Source: Trichaptum fuscoviolaceum (Eukaryota; Basidiomycota; Agaricomycetes; Hymenochaetales; Trichaptaceae). Taken from it: a stretch of DNA of 64,000 nt. Of this stretch, positions 51,451 through 62,291 are shown in pieces; within the stretch, counting starts at the first letter, position 1, and each line of letters opens with the position of its first letter. A model generated the notes under the pieces. It had not been told where the DNA came from. It did not search any database and saw nothing but the letters and a program-made list of their open reading frames with translations. The position numbers and the translations under genes were made by a program. Location of the stretch: positions 3,970,707-4,034,706 of the forward strand of contig CAJSYZ010000008.1 in the NCBI GenBank assembly GCA_910574455.1, given 5' to 3'.

Positions 51451-54400
51451 ATGTCAACTCGAAGACAAACGCGGGCTAAGAATAGCGATCAGCACCCGGG
51501 AGCCATAGTCAATAAACTCAGAACACGTCGAACGAAAGAGGAGGTATTGAGGGAGAAAGAAGAGAAGGAGAGAAGGAGAGAAGAGCAGGCCTCAAAGCGT
51601 GGTGAGGCATTGAGGGAAAAGGAGGAGAAGGAAAAACAGAAGGAAGAATGGGCAGCTCTGCGCGAAGCTGCGGCTCAACAAGCCGCGGATGCGAGAGAGA
51701 AGAGAAAACTTGATGCGGAACAGAAACGGGCAGCAAAAGAACAAGAGGCATCTGAGAAGGTACGCAAAAAGAGAGCTGCAGCAGAGCAACAGGAAACAGC
51801 AATACTGGAGACAATGGAGCTTGAGAAGAATTTGTCGAAGGCTCTTGACATTCGCACCCAGATGGGCTCAACTGCACCTAAGCTGGCTGGCACTGACAAA
51901 CGAGGGCTAAAAAAACCGAAAGACACTCCTGAAGCTAGTGAGTCCTTATCTTCAAGACAGCGACAGTCGAGTTACGAGATATTGGCATTGCAGGATCAAC
52001 GAACGACTCGGAGGAAAAAGACAGCTTTTGTGAAGCTGAAGGCAACGCAAAGTTGAATGTTCGTAAGTTGCATTACCTTTACGACTTTAGATTTTGAAAG
52101 ATGAACATATTGACTCACGTTATGATGCAGCCAATTCCAATGGACCAGATAGAGAGCGCGCAAAAAAAGGCGAGGAAAAAGGACACCATAGGTGCACTTC
52201 CTTTCCGTACTCGCGTGCAGGGCGCAAAGGCTTCAAGTCGTATCATAGGAGGCACTGGCTGTCATAGTACGCTTGCAGGACAGGACAGCAGTCTTTCTGG
52301 TGAGGATACAGACATGATAGACTCGCCCAATACGTCAAAACGGAACGATAAGACAAAGCGACCTGTCAGGGCACTTCGCAACACAGATGGATCCACTTTC
52401 TTCGGCGGAGAGGGCAGAAATCCTGAGATCGCAGGGAAGATAGTAGAAGATATTGACTTGTGAGTTTGAAGTCGTACTACTCAACCGTTGGCATCATAGT
52501 ACGAAAGATCAGTTTCAAATTCAAACAAATTCAAGTTGCTAGTGAGTGTGAAGCTTGATTTAAACTCAGCTACTTGAAGCTTATCATCGTAGTACGACTT
52601 ACTACTACTACTAGTACTAGTACTGATAGCTTGAATGCGCCCGCCACTGGCAGTTTGAGCGTGCCACGCGTGCGCCAGTGACACTGCCAGTGGCAGCGAC
52701 CGTGGCGGCCCGGGTCACCGCCGTGCCACACTTCTTCAAGATCATCATGAACCCGAACGTTGCAGCTTCTTATAATGCTCACATCCTTATCTTTGTTTCA
52801 AGTTGTGAGCCTGGCTGACGCAAGGAAAATTTAGGCTCCCCGCCTCGGTGCAGAAGGATGCAAACTTTAGTCCTTGGGAGGATGAAGGAGAGACAGTAAC
52901 CCTCACGAGTTTTCAAGGTGTAAAGAATAGCTTTGCGAGCGAGCGACAGACGGCACATCTTGTTGACTCCGACACTGATAATGTGAGTTGGTTAAAGCAT
53001 TTATTAGACTGGCAGATGAAATCTTAATATTTTGATTGTGCGTTTAATTAGGACGCGAGGAGACTTACAATACCGCCCCAAGCCAATGTGAGTGCCGCTT
53101 AAAGTTCAAGGGACTATGCATCGGTGGAGTCGCATGCACAACGATGGCTAATTAACAATGTTTCTGTATCGTATCAGGATGGAGCCAGCAATAAATCGAA
53201 GAAAAGGAAGCTATCCCGCGACACTCTCTCCGAGTTGCAGGCTCCTACAACGTTGGTAAGTGGCATCATAATGTCTTGCTTCGTTCGCGCTACTTATCCT
53301 TCCTTCTTTGTGCTCTGGAGAAGAAGAATATCAGGAGACAATCGGCCGTTCAGGTGAGTGTTTCACATCAAAGCATGGATCTGGTGCCGGACTTTCTTGT
53401 GGCCTTCGGCGTCGACATATCTTTACTTCATTACTTACCAAACCGTACTCTGAATAGGGCGCGAAAATGCAGAGAATCGCCAACTCCCAGCTTGATGTAA
53501 CGGTAAGTTTATTCTGCTTTTATCCCCTCACTACTCACCTGTCATCTTGTCAGGAGGGTATTACTGTCGATGGACATAGAGAGCAATCGCCGGCGTTGTA
53601 TCTGCAGATGCAGGTATGTGTAGGCATCGACACTCAATAGGATAACTTTCTGCACCCCTTTCTTCGGCAAGGATCTGGTCGTCTACTAAGCTTTGCTTTT
53701 TGTAGGACAGCATGATCGCGAATAATAAGAAGAGGAAGTCACCGCCGGACTCTAACTCGCATGCCGTGGTAATTCTTGCATTTCCACCCAATATTCAAAT
53801 CACTTCCTTACTATCTAAAACAGACTAGCATGAACGTGTATATGAAGAAGCCGTCATCACAGGCTGCCTCGACAGTTAGTGTTAATCCTTCTAATCTCCA
53901 TTTCATATCATTTCTGATTAAGCAACAAGGATTTGAACCTCACTACTAGTAACAAGAGTAAACTGCAAGACAGTCATTCTCAGGCTGATATACTGGTATT
54001 CAATTCTCTTCGAGCTTTTCTTGGTAACAATTCCTCTAATTGCTACAGATAAAATCTTCTACTTCTATTCGCAATTTGAAGAGGTCTCTGGCGGCTCATG
54101 CGCAACATATTGCAAGTGTGAGCTAATTGCTGCAATTGATTCGTGTACTAATTCATGGCTCCTTTAACAGGCAAGTGGTTGTGAGGTGTCGCTAACACCA
54201 CGAGCACAATCACCTGCGATGACGACAGTATCCATCAGTCCTGAACCCGAAGTGCTCGCAACCAAGGCTCATGATGGTCATCGCAAAGTCTCTCGGACTA
54301 CTAGCTCTGTGCGTTAATCAAATCATGTCTATGATATACATCCACTAACTTGCAGAAATGCAGACATCTGTAGGGCTTGAAGACAAGGATAGAAATAGTA

Positions 54401-55956
54401 TTGGAAGGGAGGGATCCCGCGTTCCCGGCAAAAAAAGGGCAACGAATCAGTGTCTCCCTCCCGGAACTCAGGCAGGCTGGACTCACATTCTTCTGCCTTC
54501 ACTGTATCGCGCAGTTGGAAAGTCCACAACTCCATGGCAAAACCCGGACAATAAGTCCATCGGAACCTTGTGGGGGAAGGTGTTTGATTCTGTCGAACTT
54601 AGTTACGACACGCAATTGGCCGACATCTGTTCTTTAGTTGAGTCATCCCTTATTGTCTTACATCGGCCATTTTGAATCAAGTATGATCTGCCCTGTAGGC
54701 AGCCCAGAGATGCTCTGATAGTTGGCGCAAGAAATTGTTCGAGAAAGCCGAACAATCAATTTCGAGTTTCGTCGGCAACGAGCGTTCTTAGTCAGTGGAG
54801 ACCGAAGAAATTGTGAAGATGTTGCAGACGATGGTCGACAAGAAGAAAGCTGAACCATTCCTCTGGGAACGCTGGCATAGTATGGATAAGGTATGTGAAA
54901 ATTTGCCCCATGTCACCCTTTGTGTCCCTGCATTGACTCTGAAAGTACAGAAGCAAGGGTTGTTCTGCTCTGATCTCGTAATCTCAGTGTTGTCCGTACA
55001 CCTAGTCTTGGCCCTGGGTCGGCATAAAGTACTGGACAAAAACACAATAGGAAAGCCTATCGGTGCCCTCGCTCTTGCGGCAACCGCGGTATCTATCTAC
55101 TTCAGTTCTTATAGTGGCTTTATTCGCTGAACTTCTCATGAACAGGTCAAGGTTGCAATCGACAAGCAGGTGGCCCGGTTGCAAAAGATCAAAGAAGAGT
55201 TTGGTGGAGCTGAGTGGTACTTCACCAGTGCTCTGTGGCAGCCTCATACGGACGACTATGTTAACTTATTGTCGAATTCCTCGTTTTTTACTGAATCAAA
55301 CTGGGAGAAGGTCCGATCCCGCCTAGCAGCTTACAATTCCATTGAAGATTTTAGTGCGGGAAAGAACACCGAACTTGTTGGATCGGGTGTCACTGGCAGG
55401 GATTTCTCCCTGTATCTTGACGTTGGAGACGCGGATGCGAGCGGCGAGTATACATATGGCGAGGGCGCTACTAGAAGTAGTAAGTGCAAGGAGGATAAGG
55501 ATAATGACGGCGAAGAAGTCGAGGATTTCAAGGATAGGGAAGACGATATGGAGGACGAGAGTGTGCTTGGCGAGGGAGACGAGGACGAGGACAAGGATCA
55601 TGAGGAGGACAAGGATCAGGATCAGGATGAGAACAAGGATGCGGACGAGAATTTCAGCATGGGTTATGGACGCAGTGGAGGTTTTGAGGGCGAGGAGAAT
55701 GACGCAGGCAGAGAGGACGGGAAGGCGATCGCGAGGACGAGGGTTCATTATGGGATTCGGCTACGGACGGCGCAGACTTTTAAGAGCAGGTCGATCTCTG
55801 GTGAGCTTCGGCTTTGACCCATCACCCCGCCACTGTATTCAAGCTCTTACTACCACCAACTTGCAGTGGCATTCGTTCTCTGAATATGCCAAGGAACAGC
55901 CTGCCAGCGAGGTAGAAGTGGCAAAATATAATCTGGTTCAGGATGCCGTGGTGTAG
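51451..55956 (+). CDS. Micro-exon gene beside Plavaka transposase, unknown (two in-frame stops)
   Basis: Exon 1 (51451-52062) encodes a Glu/Lys/Arg coiled coil. Exons 2 (52131-52459) and 3 (52835-52982) follow. Then ten exons in a row have lengths divisible by three and phase-0 edges: 53052-53087, 53178-53255, 53321-53353, 53458-53502, 53554-53613, 53706-53768, 53824-53874, 53930-53995, 54049-54117 and 54171-54308. Exon 14 starts at 54364. Further blocks lie around 54,705-54,890 and 55146-55801, the latter with a long Asp/Glu/Lys-rich stretch. The end is unclear: stop at 55883 or 55956, depending on frame. In-frame TGA 52054 and TAG 54789 suggest decay or unrecognised splicing. Short basic and Ser-rich peptides dominate. 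Family not recognised. Confidence 0.6.
52470..52730. repeat. Motif cluster inside the longest intron of the micro-exon gene
   Basis: Intron 2 (52460-52834) is 375 bases, far longer than most of its neighbours, and holds ACTAGTACTAGTACT, CACTGGCAG/CTGCCAGTGGCAG and ACTTGAA words like those in the two promoter regions. It may be a small non-autonomous insertion derived from the same element. Confidence 0.5.
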
Positions 55957-55959
55957 CTA

Positions 55960-56823
55960 CTGAGGGACACTGATGCACTGATTTCTACTTATTGTCTTAA
56001 ATTACTTGTGGAAATGAAGTAATTCTGGAACCTCTTACGCACTTACACGCTTGAGTACTGCAAACCGACAGACAAAAAAGTCTGCTTATATGATTAAATG
56101 ATGAATTACTTATGGAATGAACTACTTGAACCCCTTACACACTTATACACTTGAGCACTGCAATTCGAATGCCAGAAAAAAACTTCTGATATGCTTGAAT
56201 GCTGAAGACTGAATGCCTGAAGAGCTGATTTAAGTCGACGGCACTGATTTCAGCAGGCCCCTTCCTGAATAATGAAACCACATGCCTGAAATCAGTAAAT
56301 CAGTAGAATTTCACTTCCCAGGGCTTCAGTAAATTTCAGACCGTTTAAGTAACCTTAAGTGAAAAAGAAGATTCCCTGATGAATACAGTTTACATAAGAA
56401 AATAAAAACGGAGAAACCCCGGTGAAAACTGACACGTTCGAATTTAGGGGATACAGTGCCCTTTACTCCCAGTGGGAGTAAGGGAACTGTCGGATGAATG
56501 ACAGAATGATGTGCTTCTCAAAGCTAATCTCTTATGTATCAATGCTTGCGGAGGTGATTCGGAGTACACAAATAGATGTGGGGAAATCACAGCACATTTT
56601 AGGCCTTTTAATGCTTTGCCAATGGCAAGCTGTCGGACTCCAAACTAGAGAGCCTCGAATTCCTGGAGATATCCATATATATATGATAGACCCCAGAGTA
56701 GGACACCGTATTTATATCCTCCAGTATGCTAGTACTGGATGTCGACGGAGGTAAGGCTTCTCATCTCCTGGCTTTTGGGTTATTCTGAGTCGGATAATAT
56801 TCAAGTTGTACTAGTAGTTCCTC
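55960..56823. repeat. Intergenic region with imperfect direct repeat and a small hairpin
   Basis: Two similar units of about 95 bases start near 56,012 and 56,112 (shared CTTGAGYACTGCAA and ACTTAYACRCTTGAG words). A hairpin CCCTTTACTCCC/GGAGTAAGGG occurs at 56459-56484. No gene is seen; the frame at 56494-56754 has no recognisable features. Confidence 0.5.
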
Positions 56824-56848
56824 CATCGGGAGAAAGGGAAACGGATTA
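56824..56848 (+). repeat. Left terminal inverted repeat of the Pack-type element
   Basis: Reverse complement of 61198-61222 with one mismatch (C for T, read on the complementary strand). Confidence 0.8.
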
Positions 56849-57299
56849 TAGACTGCGTAATCGCATATAAGACCCCAAAATCGTCATAATCGTCATATAC
56901 CGTTTATATTCCCAAGTAATTCACTATAAACCGCAGTCTACCTTATATGAGCTTACAATGCCAATAATATCTTTTGGACATTACAACCGATTACTGGCCT
57001 TGTAATCTTTGAAATGCAATATAATCTTCATAATAATTGTACCCCTTATCTTACATTATGAAGGCTTATGATCGATTGCAGACATTATCATCTCCGTATT
57101 TGCTTATAATTGCTACCAGACTTATGGTGCTTATATGTGATTGTGAGAGATTATAATGGATTATGACACTTATATTTACTATAAGGTGATACAAACCCCG
57201 TGCAAATCTTACAGGCCTTCTTATTTTCACACAGGATGATAGAATGAAAAGCATATTATATTATAGTAATACTAACTACATACAATTGATAACAAATGA

Positions 57300-58385
57300 G
57301 CTTAACGAACTACAAGTCAATGCTTGCGGGACCATCGAGGGACGAACGCATTCCCGTACCGTCCGTTGGCTTCTAGATCCTTGCGATCCCACCCTCCCAC
57401 GGATAAACGCAAAGGCAGTGTCAGTAAGAGTGTCAAGTCTGAACACAGGAGACTCACCCTGCCGAAGACAAGCTCGTAGAACATGATGCCAATGGAGAAA
57501 CTGTCAGACTTGTACGAGTAATGGTCGCCGTGGAGCATCTCTGGTGCCATGTAGCCGGTCGTGCCACATAGTCCTGTGACAATAGTCATTGTAAGTTAGT
57601 ACCTCGTCAATGCTTACCACATATCCTTTGAAAACGCGCGCGACGCCGAAGCCCGATGATGAGCCGACCTTGCTCATCCATGAAGACGTTGTCGGGCTTG
57701 AGGTCGAGATGGACAACGGCCTGATCATGCAAGGTGCCCACGGTATAGCACTACAAAGCTAACTAGTCAACAGTTGAGGGAAAGGAGAAAAGGAGGACGT
57801 ACAAGTTGCGCCATGATGAACTTGCTTTCATGCATGCAGAACAGCTTCTTTGCGCTGGTCATTGCCTTTCGCAAAGCACTGCTGGCAGCCAGACCTTGGA
57901 TGATGATGAAGTCGTGCGGGTCCATGGAAAATTCTATAAGAGGGGTAAAGTAGGGTGGGTTAAGCAACATCAGTTCAGAAAGGATCTACTTCTCTGTAAA
58001 CAACGACTCGGTTGATACTCGCGCGTGGAATCTGCTTGATCGCGACCCTCTTGCCGCCATCTGTTGTTGACAAACTGGAAGAAATGGTCCCCGTGAAATG
58101 GCAGGAATTAGGCTTACCTTTCGGGTGGCACAAATAAGGCCTTGTCCGACACAAGTCCTGGCGGGTCGTGCAAGAAGTCTTGTGTGTTGACACTGTCTTG
58201 AGGCTTGAAGTCGCATCGCCACGTAGTAGACGCGGCCCATGAGTCATGAGTGCCAGTGTGACTCCGAGTCCGCATATAGTCACACACGGGTGGCACACCA
58301 GTAAATCATCAGAAAAAGAACACAAAGCAAGATAAGAGTATAAGAACATACCAATAACAGTAAAAACACGAAATTTAAAGGCCAT
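57300..58385 (-). pseudogene. Protein kinase fragment
   Basis: Minus-strand blocks of a Ser/Thr-type kinase: ATP-binding lysine in VAIKQIP (about 58,035), hinge side FSMDPHDFIIIQ (about 57,920), catalytic loop HLDLKPDNVF (57682-57711), a damaged DFG region where IIG is followed, one base out of frame, by FGVARVFKGYVV, and GTTGYMAPEML with YSYKSDSFSIGIMFYELVFG (about 57,480-57,560). Short introns remain, for example the one ending TCACAG before GLCGTTGY. The first Asp of DFG is not visible. The upstream frame starts with a hydrophobic stretch (AFKFRVFTVIGMFLYSYL). It looks inactive. Confidence 0.7.
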
Positions 58386-58611
58386 CTTGTGGATGGATGG
58401 AGAGATTTTTTTTGGATGGAGGATGAGGAAGTGGTGGGAGAGAGAGGAGGGTGGAAGAGGGGACTCGCGATTGAACGCGACGCGTCACAGTTGTGTTCAA
58501 GTTGGTAATTGGAACTCCGCAGCATCATCGCACCTCAAGCCTCAAATCGCTAAGTCCGTAAAAACATCAGAGCTCGTCGGTTCACACTTCAAACAATTTT
58601 CAGCTACGGGT

Positions 58612-60815
58612 CTTCTACTATAATATCTACGAGAAAGTGACTGCATTCGAGGCCCATCCTGATTACATTCGATGCCTTGTTGTCCACCCAACATTTAGCA
58701 TTATGCTGACGGACTGCGATGATATGACGGTCAATGCTTAAGGACTGGGATAAACAGTGGAAGTGTATTCAGGTGCGTACATCCACTGCTTCAAACTTAG
58801 ACTTCGTCTAATTATCTCTGAAGGTAGGAGGACACACGCAATCCATCATGAACCTTGTATTCAACCGCAAGACACCAACACCTTCGCCTCCTCTTGTCTT
58901 GATCGCACAGTGAAGATGTTGTCGCTCGGATCCTCAACGCCGAACTTCACCCTTGAGGCACACGAGAAGGGCGGCGTAAACTATGTCGACTTCCACCCCG
59001 GTGCAGACAAGCCGCATTTTGTCACAAGCGGTGACGACCGAACTAGAATCTGGGACTACCTCAGCAAAAGTGGTGTACAGACGATGGAGGGTCGCACCAA
59101 CAACGTCTCGCTCGCCGTATTTCACCCTAGTTTCCCCTTGTCGTCAGCGGTTCGGAGGATGGTACGATCAAGATCTGGAACTCGGGCACGTACCGTCTGG
59201 AGAATATGTTGAGCTACGCTCTTGGACGCGCATGGTGTATTGCCATCTGACCGCAGGGGAACAAGGTTGCCGTAGGGTACGACGAAGGTGTGGTCGTGGT
59301 CAAGCTTGGCCGTGACGAGCCTTCGTACAGCATGGACCCATCAGGAAAACTGATGTACACCCGTAACACAGAAGTCTTGTCCGCCAATCTCCAAGGCGCT
59401 GCGGAGGACGAAGCGCCCGAAGGACAACGCAAACCGCTGTCTGTGCGAGAACTCGGTACGACAGAAATTTTCGCGACGGCTCTTTTCAATTCTCTCCCAA
59501 CGGACGCTTCATCACCGTGGTCGGAGACGGGGAGTATATCATCTACACCGCTCTGGCCTGGAGAAACAAGGCATTCGGCAGCGGCTCTTCCTTCGCATGG
59601 GCAACTGATTCTAACATCTACGCTGTGCTGGAAGGGCGGACGAAGATGCGGGTATACAAGAACTTCAAGGAGAGGAGTAGTCCGGCAATGAAGGGTGCTG
59701 GATCATGGCCGGTTGAAGGATTGCATGGCGGTCCTCTCTTAGGTGCTCGTGGAAGCGGCTTCGTTGTCTTTTGGGATGGGGAGTCTGGTGAAATCGTGCA
59801 CAGGATCGACGCGGATGCCAAGAGCGTAAGCACTCTCTTTCCACTGTAAGTTGTGATGGAATTCTTTAACGTTCGATCTAGATTTCGTGGTCTGGATCTG
59901 GCAATCTTGTGCCATCATTGCCGACGACTCGTTCTACGTCCTGAGCTTTAACCGTGAGGCGTACAACGCAGCGCTGGAGCTCGGTGTAGACACAGGAGAT
60001 GAGGGTGTTGAAGAGGCATTTGTCGTTGTCGCAGAAATTTCTGAAAGGTATGATTTCTTGTTCACTCTTTCGTTGTAGTCTTAATTGACCTTAAATATTT
60101 TAGCGTCAAGACCTCGAACTGGATCGGCGACTGTTTCATCTACGCAAATGCTGCCAAGCGGCTTAACTACTTGATTGGCAGCGAAATACAGACCGTAACC
60201 CATTTCGATAAGCAAGTTTCCTCTCTTCATCCTCGACTTCTACACGCTGACATGGAATGATAGCCCAATGTACCTGCTGGGCATCCCCGCTCACAACCGC
60301 GTGTATCTTGCCGATAAAGACATTAAGGTATTCGGTTACTCCCTGTCTTTGAACCTCATCGAGTATCAGAGTGCTATTCTGCGTGGGGATATGGAGGCTG
60401 CAGAGGAGATTCTGCCAACTGTTCCGAAAGAGCAGCGGAGTAAAGTCGCACGTTTCCCAGAAGCTCGGGGTATGTCTATGAGAATCATTGGATTCAACAG
60501 CAAAACTTAATCAATTGCTCTCCTTTTCACAGATCTTAAGGAGCTCGCATTACAGGTTACAACAGACCCCAATCATAAGTTCAACCTCGCGCTTCAGCTT
60601 AATGATCTAGACACGACCCTAGAGATCGCACAACACCCGAAGATGACACGGAGACGAAGGGGAAAGCCGTCGGTGACCGCGCGCTGGCCGTTTGGCGCTT
60701 CGTTCTCGCGCGGGAATGCTTTGAGAATGCGGGAGACTTGAGTGCACTCATGCTCCTCCTGCTGACAACAGGTGATTGGGACGATGTCACGAATCCTGCT
60801 TGGCAATTAAAGTAG
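58612..60815 (+). pseudogene. Coatomer beta-prime (SEC27/COPB2) fragment, frameshifted and truncated
   Basis: Blocks match the WD40 part and early solenoid of SEC27, the COPI vesicle coat subunit: [133 protein letters not shown] and RGDMEAAEEILPTVPKEQRS. Frames change many times (for example after DDMTVNA at about 58,735 and near 59,150) and stops intervene. The 3' part of the gene (rest of the solenoid and C-terminus) is absent, and the piece ends at TAG 60813-60815. Old intron positions are still visible near 59,845 and 60,050. A host essential gene must exist elsewhere; this is a captured copy. Confidence 0.85.
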
Positions 60816-61197
60816 CTTATGTAGTGTAACTTATCTGTATAATCTGATGAATGAGAATGAAAAATACAATGATTATTGAAAATTACATTACCTGTAATAC
60901 TTCGTAAGACATGCATCTGGCTTATATCACTCTTATAATAGGTCTATATACCTTTCAGAACATTATATGACATTTTAGCTACATTATATGATAGACATAA
61001 GCAGGATGCCATTCTTACAAGAGGACATAAGCATGATAGCAGGATTATAATCTCCGCGTAAGCCTTATGAAGGATTATATTAACCGTGTAAGCTTTATGA
61101 CGCAATTATAATCACGGGATAAGCCGGATGCCGTATTGTAATCTATAATAAGCATGACAGCTGTCTTATAATCTCCGTAATCTTCCGTAATCCTACA

Positions 61198-61222
61198 TAA
61201 TCTGTTTCCCTTTCTCCCGATG
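61198..61222 (-). repeat. Right terminal inverted repeat of the Pack-type element
   Basis: Pairs with 56824-56848. Confidence 0.8.
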
Positions 61223-61339
61223 TCTGTGTCTTCAAGGGCCCCGTAAGCGCATTAGTGTGACCAATGAAGACGAGATTGTATACGACCTCGATGGATCTCT
61301 GGCCGACGGAGAAAAGGAATGATCACATTCTTTGAAGCT

Positions 61340-61650
61340 TAGAAAGAGCGAGCTCCACGTTGATTAGCTACCGCTCGCAGTTCTGGTGTGCCATGAGTGC
61401 AAGCAGCATAATATAGACAAGTGATAACACTTACAGCTTGCTCGAAATATCCATGGAGATCCTTTATTATATTATCATATGTAGACGTCTCAGGGCATAT
61501 GTCTCTCCCGTTCTCGAGGGAGATCAGCTGCAGGAGCACATCATATGCCTCAAAAGGGTTGAGAGTGAGGCTCGGCCTGATAAACTCATCACACAACGAG
61601 AAGTACATAGTTCTCCATGATAGCTCCTATTCTAAGAGAGCGTCAATAGT
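61340..61650 (-). pseudogene. Unrecognised two-exon gene fragment
   Basis: A minus-strand frame reads MYFSLCDEFIRPSL, NPFEAYDVLLQLISLENG and DNIIKDLHGYFEQA, then a GTAAGT donor. An acceptor CACCAG is followed by LRAVANQRGARS and a stop near 61,340. The composition is protein-like. It begins abruptly, so it is probably a fragment. Family not recognised. The rest of 61,650-62,290 is AT-rich and shows nothing I can name. Confidence 0.35.
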
Positions 61651-62291
61651 AGTTCTGATGCACTGACTCGGAACTGAGATTCTGAGTGAAAAACATCAGT
61701 AACCCATCTCAAAAAGCCCCACAGACCCGTGAATTACGCTATAACAACACGGAATTTCAGGGAAACTAATCTAAACTGTTTGTGAACGAAAGGAAGAGGC
61801 ATAAGGGCAGCTTTGCAGATCAGAATTTTCAAGCAAGTCGGCTTAATGCCATGCAGTATAATAGGAAAGATTTTTAAGGGCCGTCAAATACATAGTCAGT
61901 GGGATGTAGATGGAAGAGAAGAAGCCCGAGAATTGCTTATAAAAAGCTATTAGTACCAGCTGAGTCATATCACCTTACTCACCCTTTTTGTACATTGCAC
62001 ATTCATATACCATACGACCTCCGAATAATTGTGTCAATAAATCAAACCAATAACGGATCTCATTAGCGTCCAATGAAATATTATTTCATGATATACAAGA
62101 TAGCTGTGACATGTAAACTATATGATATCCTCATGCTAGTATAATAAGACAGCGGCAGAGATGATAGAGCCAATTTCAGAAACGGAAAGATACAGAGAAA
62201 GAGATAAGGATATAAGGTATTGCAACGAGGAAGAGAGACGGTAGCACATTTATATGCGGTGTAAAGGAGGAGTGGAAACATGTTACATCAC

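Larger units (their letters stand above)
56824..61222. mobile_element. Pack-type DNA transposon with captured kinase and SEC27 fragments
   Basis: The ends 56824-56848 and 61198-61222 are inverted repeats matching at 24 of 25 positions (start CATCGGGAGAAAGGGAAAC). Inside both ends lie about 370-400 bases of AT-rich sequence full of TTATAATC, GGCTTAT and CTCCGTAAT words. The centre holds two divergent pieces of cellular genes and no transposase. No clear target duplication was found. The simplest reading is a non-autonomous element that picked up gene fragments. Confidence 0.7.
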
